Below, one piece after another: positions 16,963 to 25,509 of a stretch of DNA of 64,000 nucleotides. The translations under genes and the position numbers were made by a program. The stretch spans positions 496,001 to 560,000 of the forward strand of contig NZ_PHUL01000001.1 of assembly GCF_002813425.1 (NCBI RefSeq). The letters are read 5' to 3'. The notes beneath the pieces are model-generated. The model was not told where the DNA came from. It saw only the letters and a program-made list of their open reading frames with translations, and did not search any database. Position 1 is the stretch's first letter. Each line of letters opens with the position of its first letter. Source of the DNA: Cellulophaga sp. RHA19. Its GTDB lineage: Bacteria > Bacteroidota > Bacteroidia > Flavobacteriales > Flavobacteriaceae.

Positions 16963-18123
16963 TTACCCTCTAAACAAAAAGAAATCTTCTTTCATTTCCT
17001 CTATTGCCACAGTACTATTGGTTGTAATATAATCTATAGCTTTGTTTGTAAAACCTTGCCCCTTTTCTGTTAGTGATATAATGTTATCATCTATTACAAT
17101 CATATTATTTTTTAACGCGAGGTCTAATACAGTTTTAGATTGCATTTTTCCCCAATTAATATGTTCCCCAAGGTGATTTATATGTCGTTCTGACTCTTCT
17201 GTATGATTTTGTAAGTGCAACATAAAGGTTAACAAATACACCTCTACTTGTTGTCTTTTTTGTCTAAACACTACTGATATTAACCCTTTACTTGGCGCAA
17301 ATAAATACACTAATAAAAATAACACACCCAAAACAGTAGTCATAGAACCTGCAATAGAAGCGTCTAAATAATGTGCAACCCAATACCCTATTAACGCAGA
17401 AACCACGCCAGAAACAACTGCTATAATAAGCATTTTTTTTAGATCATTTGTAAGTAAATAAGCCATTGCAGCAGGAGCAATCATAAGCGCCACTACAAGT
17501 ATGGCACCAACAGCATCAAAAGCTCCAACTGTAGTAACAGAAGCAACAGACATTAACCCATAATGTATTACTAAAGGAGAAAAACCTAAAGTTGCAGCAA
17601 GTTGCTTATCAAACGTACTTACTTTTAGTTCTTTAAAAAACGTAAACAGTAAAATTAAAGTTACAACTACAATACTACCAATAACCCATAGCGATTTTGC
17701 TCCTATATCTACACCATTCACAATAAGCCTATCAAAAGGAGCAAAAGCAAGTTCTCCTAATAAAACAGCATCTACATCTAAATGTACATCATTCGCATTT
17801 TTTGCAATTAAAATTACACCAATACTAAACAATGCAGGAAAAACCAATCCTATAGCAGTGTCTTCTTTTACGAGTCCGGTTTTTTGAATGTATTCTACCA
17901 AAACAACTGTAATAACTCCCGTAACAGCAGCAAGCAATATAAGCCAAGGCGAGTTTAAGTCTTCGGTTAAAAAGAAACCAATTACCAAACCTGGTAATAT
18001 AGAGTGACTAATAGCATCACTTATCATAGCCATTTTACGAAGCACTAAAAAAGTACCAGGTATGGCACATGCAATAGCCACCAGACAAGCAATAAGTTGT
18101 ATTTCTAATTGTGCGCTACTCAT
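16963..18123 (-). CDS. Metal ABC transporter permease (TroD/MntD type) with C-terminal winged-helix-like tail
   Basis: Inner-membrane permease of the ABC-3 family (386 aa). About eight helices occupy residues 8-280, with typical motifs RKMAMISDAISHSILPG near 29-45 and GAILVVALMIAPAA. After the last helix about 95 soluble residues remain. They contain helices and a strand-turn with SLTEKG that look like a DtxR-type winged helix. Standard family members stop near 280-300 aa. It overlaps the preceding permease gene by 8 nt, so the two are translationally coupled. It should pair with that permease to form the channel for Mn, Zn or Fe. Confidence 0.9.
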   Translation of the reverse strand: MSSAQLEIQLIACLVAIACAIPGTFLVLRKMAMISDAISHSILPGLVIGFFLTEDLNSPWLILLAAVTGVITVVLVEYIQKTGLVKEDTAIGLVFPALFSIGVILIAKNANDVHLDVDAVLLGELAFAPFDRLIVNGVDIGAKSLWVIGSIVVVTLILLFTFFKELKVSTFDKQLAATLGFSPLVIHYGLMSVASVTTVGAFDAVGAILVVALMIAPAAMAYLLTNDLKKMLIIAVVSGVVSALIGYWVAHYLDASIAGSMTTVLGVLFLLVYLFAPSKGLISVVFRQKRQQVEVYLLTFMLHLQNHTEESERHINHLGEHINWGKMQSKTVLDLALKNNMIVIDDNIISLTEKGQGFTNKAIDYITTNSTVAIEEMKEDFFLFRG

Positions 18124-19240
18124 TTTCTTCTAGTTGATTATATAAATTAGCGGCAGTGGTAAACCCTTTTTCTGTTAAAGACCACATTGTTTTAGTTACT
18201 GTAATTAGTTCTCTATCTTCTAATTTCTGAAGGGATTTACGTGTAAATCCGTGAAAATTATTTAAAATTTTTATAGCATGCGGATGGTCAATGTTATCAT
18301 GCGACTCCACAATTTGATACATAAAGGCCAGGGTTTTATTCAACTCCAAATCTTTACGGTTGTTACGATACCTAATCTCCCTAAACAACAATCCTCTTTT
18401 AGGTGAAAAAACAAAAGAAAACAACACAAAAACAGCAGCTATTAAAACAATTACTGGTCCTGTAGATAAATTATTAGAACTTGCACTAATTGCAGTACCA
18501 AACACTCCTGAGAAAGCACCAAAAATAGCCGCTAAAACTACCATTACACTTAAACTATTTGTCCATTGCCTAGCTGCTGCTGCTGGCGCTAATAGCATAG
18601 CGCTCATTAAGACTACACCAACAGTTTGTAGTCCCACAACAATAGAAATTACTATAAAAAAAGTAATTAAAACATCTAAAAATTTCACATTAAAACCTAA
18701 TGATTTTGTGTAATCAGCATCAAAAAGTAATAGTTTAAATTCTTTCCAAAAAACCAATAGAATAAGTAAACTTAAACCAGCAATAATACACATTGTCCAT
18801 ACATCACTAGCTACCAAAGTAGCTGCTTGTCCAAATAAATACTTATCTAAACCGGCCTGGTTTGCATTAGGCATTTTTTGTATAAAGGTTAACAACAACA
18901 TACCAAAACCAAAAAACAAAGACAAAATTAAACCTAAAGCCGTATCAGTTTTTAAATGTGTTTTTTTTACAATTCCTCGTATCCAAAAAGTACCAACTAA
19001 ACCACTCACTAGTGCACCTAACAACAACGTATTACTATCTTTTGCTCCTGTAATTAAAAAGGCTAATGCTATACCTGGTAGTGCCGCATGAGATATAGCA
19101 TCTCCTAGCAAACTCTGTTTACGCAACACAGCAAAACTCCCCAGCATACCACACAAAGCACCTAAAACAGCTGTACCCAACGTTATAGTTTGTAACGTGT
19201 AGTCTGTAAAAAGAAGGTTAAAATATTCAGTTATATTCAC
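18116..19240 (-). CDS. Metal ABC transporter permease (TroC/MntC type) with C-terminal winged-helix-like tail
   Basis: The 374-aa ABC-3 family permease has about eight membrane helices (residues 15-285). It carries the family motif LRKQSLLGDAISHAALPG near 39-56 and TVGVVLMSAMLLAPAAAARQW. Residues about 290-374 are soluble and include helix-turn-helix-like FTRKSLQKLEDRELI and MWSLTEKG, similar to the tail of the neighbouring permease. It lies 23 nt after the ATPase gene. The two permeases look like diverged paralogues that both kept the tail, so the tail is probably functional. Confidence 0.9.
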   Translation of the reverse strand: MNITEYFNLLFTDYTLQTITLGTAVLGALCGMLGSFAVLRKQSLLGDAISHAALPGIALAFLITGAKDSNTLLLGALVSGLVGTFWIRGIVKKTHLKTDTALGLILSLFFGFGMLLLTFIQKMPNANQAGLDKYLFGQAATLVASDVWTMCIIAGLSLLILLVFWKEFKLLLFDADYTKSLGFNVKFLDVLITFFIVISIVVGLQTVGVVLMSAMLLAPAAAARQWTNSLSVMVVLAAIFGAFSGVFGTAISASSNNLSTGPVIVLIAAVFVLFSFVFSPKRGLLFREIRYRNNRKDLELNKTLAFMYQIVESHDNIDHPHAIKILNNFHGFTRKSLQKLEDRELITVTKTMWSLTEKGFTTAANLYNQLEENE

Positions 19241-19263
19241 AGTTTAATTGTTTTGTCTAGAGT

Positions 19264-20001
19264 TTACTCTTGCACACTTACTTTATAGTTTATACCATAA
19301 GTTTTGGTTAAATTTCCATCATTAAAAATATCTTTAACCGGACCAGTAGCTATTTTTTTCACATTTAAAAACGTAACCCAATCAAAATATTCGGGTACAG
19401 TTTGTAAATCATGGTGTACTACAATTAGTGTTTTTCCGGCTTTGCGCAGTTCTTTTAAAATATTAATTATAGCTTTTTCTGTAGTAGCATCTACGCCCTG
19501 AAAAGGTTCATCCATTAAATAAATACTTGCATTTTGCACTAATGCTCTAGCTAAAAATATACGTTGTTGTTGTCCGCCACTAAGCTGGCTAATTTGTCTA
19601 GATTTAAAAGACAACATACCTACTTTTTCTAAAGCTTCTAATGCAGCTTTTTTTTCTTTTTGCCCAGGTCTTTTAATCCAACCTAAACTGCCATAAGTTC
19701 CCATCATTACAACATCTAAAGCAGTGGTTGGAAAATCCCAATCTACACTGCCCTTTTGCGGCACGTAAGCAACCTCTTTAAATTGCTTTTTATAGGGTTT
19801 TCCAAAAATTTTTACGCTACCTGCAATAGGTTTAATAATTCCTAAAATAGATTTTATTAAGGTAGATTTACCTGCTCCGTTTGGCCCAACAATTGCCATA
19901 AGCACACCTTCTGGTATTGCCAAATCTATATCCCACAAAACTGGTTTATAGTTATAAGCAACCGTAAGGTCATCTACCGTAATGGCATAGTTTGTTTCCA
20001 T
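19264..20001 (-). CDS. Metal ABC transporter ATP-binding protein (TroB/MntB type)
   Basis: Cytoplasmic ATPase of 245 aa. Walker A is GPNGAGKST (39-47), the signature LSGGQQQR lies at 140-147, Walker B is YLMDEP (161-166), and a switch His is in VVHHDL. The Q-loop PQKGSVDW (81-88) is typical of the Mn/Zn/Fe chelate subgroup. It lies 6 nt after the binding-protein gene and powers the two-permease channel. Confidence 0.94.
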   Translation of the reverse strand: METNYAITVDDLTVAYNYKPVLWDIDLAIPEGVLMAIVGPNGAGKSTLIKSILGIIKPIAGSVKIFGKPYKKQFKEVAYVPQKGSVDWDFPTTALDVVMMGTYGSLGWIKRPGQKEKKAALEALEKVGMLSFKSRQISQLSGGQQQRIFLARALVQNASIYLMDEPFQGVDATTEKAIINILKELRKAGKTLIVVHHDLQTVPEYFDWVTFLNVKKIATGPVKDIFNDGNLTKTYGINYKVSVQE

Positions 20002-20007
20002 AAATTA

Positions 20008-20931
20008 TTATTTTAAGGCATTTACAATTGTTGTTACATTGTACTTAAACATTCCTAAATAAGTACCTTCTACAGTGCCTTTATCTCCTAGCGCATCAGA
20101 ATACAACGTACCACCTATAGTTACATTATGGTTTTTAGATTGTACTGATGCTTGTAGAGCTTCTATGGTTCTTTTAGGAACAGAAGTCTCTACAAAAATA
20201 GCTTTCACTTTATTGTCTATTATAAATTTAGATAATTCTTGTACATCTTGCACACCAGCTTCTGTTGCTGTAGAAATGCCCTGCAAGCCAACAACATTAA
20301 AGCCATAAGATTTTCCAAAGTAATTAAATGCGTCATGAGCAGTAACCAAAATTCTTTTTTCTTTTGGAAGCTGATTAATTGTTTCTCTTAAATCTAAATC
20401 TAACTTGGTTAATTTTTCTAAATATGTTTTGCTATTCTCTTCGTAAACAGCAGCGTTTTTAGGATTTAATTTTTTAAGCTCGTTTGCTACGTAAGTTGTT
20501 ATTTGTTTCCAAAATGTAACATTAAACCAAATGTGCGGGTCGTAATTAGAAGCAAAATATTCTGAGCCAATAAGTTCTTTTTTATCTAAAGCATCAGAAA
20601 CAGCAACCGTTTTTTTACCTGTATGTTCCATTTTTTCAAATACCTCTACCAACTTACCTTCTAAATGTAAACCTCCATAAAAAACAATATCAGCTTCAAC
20701 TAATTTTGTAACATCACCTTCACTAGCCTTATATAGGTGTGGATCTACGCCACTACCCATTAAACCAACAACATTAATAGCATCTCCACCAATATTATGC
20801 AATAAATCTGTAATCATTGTAGTTGTTGTAACTACATTTAATTTTCCGTTTTTAGCTTTTTTAGCATCTGTTTTACACGCAAACAAACTAAGTATTACCG
20901 CTCCTACTATTATGTATGTTATCTTTTTCAT
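20008..20931 (-). CDS. Metal-binding lipoprotein of the TroA/ZnuA family
   Basis: Solute-binding protein (307 aa) with a lipobox (LSLFAC, Cys19). The four expected metal ligands are His65 (GVDPHLY), His133 (DPHIW), His199 (VTAHDAFNYF) and Asp279 (YSDALG). This His3-Asp set matches TroA, which binds Zn and Mn. Mn-specific PsaA-type proteins have Glu at the third position, and ZnuA-type proteins carry a His-rich loop that is absent here. The metal is therefore Zn or Mn and cannot be fixed from sequence. It is the second gene of the operon, 8 nt after the regulator. Confidence 0.93.
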   Translation of the reverse strand: MKKITYIIVGAVILSLFACKTDAKKAKNGKLNVVTTTTMITDLLHNIGGDAINVVGLMGSGVDPHLYKASEGDVTKLVEADIVFYGGLHLEGKLVEVFEKMEHTGKKTVAVSDALDKKELIGSEYFASNYDPHIWFNVTFWKQITTYVANELKKLNPKNAAVYEENSKTYLEKLTKLDLDLRETINQLPKEKRILVTAHDAFNYFGKSYGFNVVGLQGISTATEAGVQDVQELSKFIIDNKVKAIFVETSVPKRTIEALQASVQSKNHNVTIGGTLYSDALGDKGTVEGTYLGMFKYNVTTIVNALK

Positions 20932-20939
20932 TTAAATAT

Positions 20940-21599
20940 TTATTCTGTTACCTGCACAAATAAATTAGACGCAATTTGGTTAGACACGTTAAAGCTATTA
21001 GCATTAATTTTTAACTGAAAAGAACCATCAAAATCCTCTTTATCTATTACCTCTATTACGTCTCCTAATGCAATTTTATTTTTATCTAAAAACTTTAAAA
21101 ACTGACTTGAAGAATCTTTTACCCCAACACAAATACCTTTATCTTTTATAGAAAGCTCACTCAAAAGTTTTTTATCTATCACTTTAAAATTACCATTCTT
21201 GTCTGGTATAGGATCTCCGTGTGGATCATATTTAGGATAATCTAAAAGCTTATCTAGTTTATCTATTAATTTTTCGCTCTCTATATGTTCTAACTGTTCC
21301 GCTACCTCATGTACTTCATCCCAAGAAAAGTCTAATTTTTCCACCAAAAAAACCTCCCATAACCTATGCTTTCTAATAATAGACAAAGCCATAGATTTAC
21401 CAGTATCTGTTAATGAAACTCCTTTGTATTTTTTATAATTTACCAGGTTTTTTTCTGATAATTTTTTAATCATATCTGTAACAGAAGATGGTTTAGTTTC
21501 CATCTGCTCTGCAATAGCGTTAGTAGAAATATCATTAACTCCTCCCTTACCAATGTGAAAAATTGCTTTTAAATAATTTTCCTCAGAATGCGTCATCAA
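20940..21599 (-). CDS. DtxR/MntR-family metal-dependent regulator (TroR-like)
   Basis: The 219-aa regulator has an N-terminal winged helix (about 1-65; TNAIAEQMETKPSSVTDMIKKL). A dimerisation and metal-binding domain follows (about 68-140; RKHRLWEVFLVEKL, AEQLEHIESEKLI with His and Glu ligands), then PHGDPIP. A C-terminal FeoA/SH3-like domain is at about 150-219. It probably represses the operon it heads and the divergent receptor gene when metal is plentiful. It starts ATG-ATG; either is possible. The promoter 14 nt upstream fits the consensus exactly, and a long palindrome abuts it. Confidence 0.93.
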   Translation of the reverse strand: MMTHSEENYLKAIFHIGKGGVNDISTNAIAEQMETKPSSVTDMIKKLSEKNLVNYKKYKGVSLTDTGKSMALSIIRKHRLWEVFLVEKLDFSWDEVHEVAEQLEHIESEKLIDKLDKLLDYPKYDPHGDPIPDKNGNFKVIDKKLLSELSIKDKGICVGVKDSSSQFLKFLDKNKIALGDVIEVIDKEDFDGSFQLKINANSFNVSNQIASNLFVQVTE

Positions 21600-21612
21600 T
21601 TTTAATTTTTAC

Positions 21613-21641
21613 CAAAAATACATTTTTATTATTAAAAACAA
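21613..21641 (-). promoter_or_regulatory. Promoter of the metal-regulator/ABC operon
   Basis: Read on the minus strand, TTG (21641-21639) and TATTTTTG (21620-21613) are separated by 18 nt, an exact match to the Bacteroidota form. Transcription would start about 7 nt before the ATG, so the mRNA is almost leaderless. The -33 TTG touches the palindrome at 21640-21665. Confidence 0.8.
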
Positions 21642-21665
21642 ATTTTTAGATTTGTCTAAAAATTT
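21640..21665. promoter_or_regulatory. Palindromic operator candidate between metal regulator and TonB receptor
   Basis: Perfect 11-bp arms (AAATTTTTAGA and its complement) flank a 4-nt TTTG spacer. The left arm and spacer contain TAGATTTG (21647-21654), a -7 box for the plus-strand receptor gene whose ATG is 21676. The site also touches the -33 element of the minus-strand promoter. DtxR/MntR-type regulators bind palindromes of this size, so it is the likely binding site of the adjacent regulator. Confidence 0.65.
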
Positions 21666-21675
21666 ATTTAACCTG

Positions 21676-23970
21676 ATGAAAAAAATATTTTTACTTATTT
21701 TACTCGCGCCTTATTTCATTAATGCTCAAGATTTTGAATTAGAAGGAACAATAAATAACCATAATAAACCCATACCTTTTGCTACCATACAGGTTAAAGA
21801 GCTTAAGCAAGGGACAGTATCTGACAAAAATGGATATTACAACATAAGTTTGCCAAATGGCACTTATACATTAATATGTAAAAGTATTGGGTTTAGAACT
21901 TTAGAAAAACAGATAACATTAACTAAAAACACCACACTAAATTTAAATTTAAAAGAAGATGTCTTAGGCTTAGATCAAGTAGTTGTTACTGGCACAAAAA
22001 CTGAAAAAAGAAGAACAGATTCTCCAATAATTGTAAATCTCATTAACAGCAAAACCTTAGATAATGCTGTAGCTACCAACTTATCTGAAGGATTGCGTTT
22101 TCAGCCAGGCTTAAGAGTAGAAACAGATTGCCAAACTTGTAATTACACACAATTACGTATGAATGGGTTACAAGGTGGTTATTCTCAAATACTAATTAAT
22201 GGCAGGCCAATATTTAGTCCTTTAACCGGTTTGTACGGTATGGAGCAAATTCCGGTAAATATGATAGAAAGAATTGAAGTGGTTAGAGGCGGTGTTTCTG
22301 CACTTTATGGGTCTAGTGCTATTGGTGGTACGGTTAACGTAATTACCAAAATACCTATTAAAAACGAATACAACTTAACCTATACATACCAGAGTATAAA
22401 TAAAAATGCGTCTGATAATATTTTGCTTGGCAACGCTACTGTAGTTAATGAAGACAGAACTGCAGGCGCAACTTTTTTTATTAACAAAAGAGATAGAAAT
22501 ACGTATGATGATAATGGAGATAATTACTCTGAATTACCTAGCCTAAAGAATAATTCTTTTGGAGCTAATCTATTTTATTTGCCATCTGATAACGAAAAGA
22601 TAGAAGCTAGTATAAGCAGTATTTACGAGTACAGATATGGAGGAGAACAAGTAGACAAAGCGGCACACTTAGCAAAACAATCTGAAGAACGCACACATAA
22701 TGTTTTAATGGGTAGTGTAGATTATCAAATAAATTTTAATGAGGATAAAAATAGTTTTATTGCCTACTACGGCGGACAAATTACGGATAGGGACCACTAT
22801 ACTGGTATAATTCCTGACAATGAAGATGAACTAAACTCATTTTTAGCAAACCCTCCCTACGGCACCTCTAAAGTAGAAACCCACCAAATAGGTGTGCAGC
22901 TAAACCATAAAGTAGATTCGTTTATTGGCGGAAAAGCAATTTTTACTTTTGGCACCGAATATGTTTATGATGACGTATTGGATGTTATAGAAGCTTATAA
23001 CTACAAAATAGATCAGACCACAAGAAACTGGGGTGCATTTTTACAAAATGATTGGGATATTAGTCCTAAAATTAATTTTTTATCTGGGATAAGAATAGAC
23101 AAACATAACCTGTTAGATAATGTAATTGCTAGCCCTAGACTATCTTTATTATATAAAATGAATAAAGAATCACAGTTTAGATTAGGCTGGGGAACCGGGT
23201 TTAGAGCTCCACAAGCATTTGACACCGATTTACACATTGCTTTTGCAGGAGGAGGAATTTCTAGAATTTCTTTGTCTGATAATTTATTTGAAGAACGCTC
23301 TAACAGCTACACAACTTCTTTTAATTATGACAAAGCTACAGAGCATGTAATTGCAGGTTTTACTGTAGAAGGTTTTTACACTAAATTGAATGATGCCTTT
23401 TACCTTTTTCCATTAGGAGAAGATAATTTTGGCGAATTATTTGAAAAAAGAAACGGAGATGGGGCAGTTGTAAAGGGAGTTACACTAGAAACGAGAGCAA
23501 ATTTTGATTATGTTTTTCAGGTAGATGCAGGCTTTACGTTACAATCTAGTAAATTTACAGAGGCAGTAGAAAATATTGAAGGCTTAGCCACTAAAAAGGA
23601 GTTTTTAAGAACACCTAACACGTATGGCTATGCAAACTTTACTTATACACCTACTAAAAAGTTTAGTGCATCTGCTAATTTAATTTATACAGGAAGTATG
23701 GATATTGCTCATTTTGGAGGAGAAAATACTGGTCAATTAATAGATGAATACAAAGAAACTCCGTCTTTTTTAGAAACAAGTTTAAGACTAGGGTATACTT
23801 TTACAGCTTCAAAATTAAATGCCAACATTGAGTTATTTAGTGGTGTAAAAAATATTACAAATGCTTATCAAAATGATTTTGACACAGGAAAAAACAGAGA
23901 TAGCAACTATGTTTATGGTCCGTATTTACCAAGAACCATTTTTGTAGGATTAAGAATAAAAAGCTTGTAA
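21676..23970 (+). CDS. TonB-dependent outer-membrane receptor, probably for metal uptake
   Basis: The ATG at 21676 is chosen because the open frame upstream starts at a TTG inside the palindrome. The 764-aa protein has a signal peptide (1-18, ending NAQ) and a carboxypeptidase-regulatory-like domain (20-95). The plug spans about 110-235, with IERIEVVRGGVSALYGSSAIGG, and the rest is a beta-barrel ending YLPRTIFVGL. The plug holds a CQTC motif at 152-155 that may bind metal or form a disulfide. The shared control region with a metal regulator suggests it imports a metal or metal chelate. The gene for a thioredoxin-like protein follows after 5 nt. Confidence 0.92.
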   Translation: MKKIFLLILLAPYFINAQDFELEGTINNHNKPIPFATIQVKELKQGTVSDKNGYYNISLPNGTYTLICKSIGFRTLEKQITLTKNTTLNLNLKEDVLGLDQVVVTGTKTEKRRTDSPIIVNLINSKTLDNAVATNLSEGLRFQPGLRVETDCQTCNYTQLRMNGLQGGYSQILINGRPIFSPLTGLYGMEQIPVNMIERIEVVRGGVSALYGSSAIGGTVNVITKIPIKNEYNLTYTYQSINKNASDNILLGNATVVNEDRTAGATFFINKRDRNTYDDNGDNYSELPSLKNNSFGANLFYLPSDNEKIEASISSIYEYRYGGEQVDKAAHLAKQSEERTHNVLMGSVDYQINFNEDKNSFIAYYGGQITDRDHYTGIIPDNEDELNSFLANPPYGTSKVETHQIGVQLNHKVDSFIGGKAIFTFGTEYVYDDVLDVIEAYNYKIDQTTRNWGAFLQNDWDISPKINFLSGIRIDKHNLLDNVIASPRLSLLYKMNKESQFRLGWGTGFRAPQAFDTDLHIAFAGGGISRISLSDNLFEERSNSYTTSFNYDKATEHVIAGFTVEGFYTKLNDAFYLFPLGEDNFGELFEKRNGDGAVVKGVTLETRANFDYVFQVDAGFTLQSSKFTEAVENIEGLATKKEFLRTPNTYGYANFTYTPTKKFSASANLIYTGSMDIAHFGGENTGQLIDEYKETPSFLETSLRLGYTFTASKLNANIELFSGVKNITNAYQNDFDTGKNRDSNYVYGPYLPRTIFVGLRIKSL

Positions 23971-23975
23971 TTAAA

Positions 23976-24455
23976 ATGAAATCACATTGCAAAAAAATAA
24001 TTATTTGCTTTTTAATTGGCTATATAAACTGTGGCAATTTATCAGCACAAAATAATGAGATAAACTGGTTAAGTTTTAACCAGCTTGAAGACTCTTTAGC
24101 CATAAAACCCAAAAAGGTTTTTATACATTTTTATGCAGAGTGGTGTAGTTTATGTAATAAAATGGAGCGCAAAGCATATAAAGACCCTTCTGTAATTAGC
24201 AAATTAAATAAAGAGTATTATGCGGTAAAAATGAATATAGAGTCTACAGAAAAAATAACATTTGGAGGCACAATTTATGAGAATAAAAACGCAAAAAAGG
24301 TAAACGCTATTCATCAAATACCACTTTTAATGGCTAGCCGTAAAAACAAACCTTTTTCATTACCCGCAACCGTTATTCTAGACGATACTTTTACCGCCAC
24401 TGCAAGGTATTTTCAATATTTAAATGCTAAACAACTTTTAAAAACAATAGAATAA
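23976..24455 (+). CDS. Exported thioredoxin-fold protein
   Basis: The 159-aa protein has a signal peptide (about 1-25, ending SAQ). A thioredoxin fold with active site WCSLC (56-60) follows, and a cis-Pro segment is seen in FSLPATVIL. The spacing and the WCxxC-NKMER segment resemble periplasmic thioredoxin-like DUF255/thioredoxin_7 proteins. It follows the TonB receptor by 5 nt, so the two are almost surely cotranscribed. A plausible job is redox care of the receptor's CQTC motif or of a metal ligand in the periplasm; this is inference. Confidence 0.8.
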   Translation: MKSHCKKIIICFLIGYINCGNLSAQNNEINWLSFNQLEDSLAIKPKKVFIHFYAEWCSLCNKMERKAYKDPSVISKLNKEYYAVKMNIESTEKITFGGTIYENKNAKKVNAIHQIPLLMASRKNKPFSLPATVILDDTFTATARYFQYLNAKQLLKTIE

Positions 24456-24473
24456 CAAGTTATTCCGTTTACA

Positions 24474-24495
24474 AAATGTAACTTTTATTACATTT
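24474..24495. promoter_or_regulatory. Inverted repeat before the 331-aa secreted protein gene
   Basis: Perfect 8-bp arms AAATGTAA and TTACATTT are separated by 6 nt, ending 13 nt before the ATG at 24509. A transcription factor site or a small RNA hairpin are both possible. Confidence 0.35.
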
Positions 24496-24508
24496 ACAAA
24501 AAAAAGCT

Positions 24509-25504
24509 ATGAAAAACCTTGTCTGTTTTTTTACCCTACTGTTTTGCGCTATCACAATTAGCGCGCAACAAGAACAAGACACCACTTTTACCATTAACAA
24601 AAGCCAAGATTACAAATTACTGTTTTCTGCAAACAAAAATGATCACATACATTTAAGCTTAAAAGCTAAAGGAAAAGGTGATATAGTTTACACCATTAGT
24701 CCATATAAAGATGTAAAAACAGCAACGTTTAAAACTTTAGGTAAAAAAGCAAATTACTGGTTACAAGCTCCCGGTAAGGATGTATACCAATTAATTATAA
24801 AAAGTAGCAATAACAAAGACTCTAAAGTAAACTTAAAATTTAAAGTAGATTCGTTTAACAAACAAGCACCAGAAATAGCTTATAAAGAAGTTGCAGACAC
24901 AACTTATACTGCACCAATAAAAACAGATACAGAGGTTACCAAACTAAAAACTATTTCTTTACAACAAGATAATTTTTACTTAAACAGCAGGTCTAACGAC
25001 TTATTAAAAGGTGGAAAAAGCAGGGTTCTAGTTCCTATTGCATTACCTAAAAACACAGTGTCTTGGTACTATGTTTTTAGCGCTTCTAGAGAAGAACAAG
25101 ATATTAAAAACACCATAAAAAGCTTTGGTTTGGCCTCTACACTATCTAACTATATAGATACAGAAAATTCTTTTTCTGGCGCTGTAGAAAATTTAAATCC
25201 ACCACCAGGAGCTAACATTTGCGACATTTATTTATTAAATGAAGAAAATGCTTTACTTTTTAAGCAAAAAGAAGATTACGCACCCTATTTATTTGGGTCT
25301 AGAGAAAACTATAAGTCTGGCATTGTAAACGTAACAGATACTACCAAAGGCACATTTTATTTAGGACTTAATAATCCAGATAATATTTACGGCATACACA
25401 TAGGCATAGAGGTTATTTGCATTGTAGAACAGGAGAAAACCATACAACAAATGCTTAGTAAACCAATAATATCAATTAACAGCGTACCTTACTTAGTAGA
25501 TTAA
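24509..25504 (+). CDS. Secreted hypothetical protein, 331 aa
   Basis: I do not recognise a family. A signal peptide is clear (1-20, ending ISAQ). The mature protein starts with a beta-rich domain (about 25-115) in which lysine-rich strands alternate (HIHLSLKAKGKGDIVY, YQLIIKSSNN). This resembles the small pre-peptidase or lectin-like sandwich found in exported proteins. The second half (about 165-310) holds SVSWYYVFSASREEQ-like strands and ends with a strand that has two aromatic and several hydrophobic residues. It is 53 nt after the thioredoxin-like gene with an inverted repeat between, so it may be an independent unit. Confidence 0.7.
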   Translation: MKNLVCFFTLLFCAITISAQQEQDTTFTINKSQDYKLLFSANKNDHIHLSLKAKGKGDIVYTISPYKDVKTATFKTLGKKANYWLQAPGKDVYQLIIKSSNNKDSKVNLKFKVDSFNKQAPEIAYKEVADTTYTAPIKTDTEVTKLKTISLQQDNFYLNSRSNDLLKGGKSRVLVPIALPKNTVSWYYVFSASREEQDIKNTIKSFGLASTLSNYIDTENSFSGAVENLNPPPGANICDIYLLNEENALLFKQKEDYAPYLFGSRENYKSGIVNVTDTTKGTFYLGLNNPDNIYGIHIGIEVICIVEQEKTIQQMLSKPIISINSVPYLVD

Positions 25505-25509
25505 AAAAA

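Noticed and set aside
21652..21675. Upstream TTG start for the TonB receptor
   Set aside because: The TTG is inside the palindrome and -7 box; the ATG at 21676 begins a proper signal peptide.
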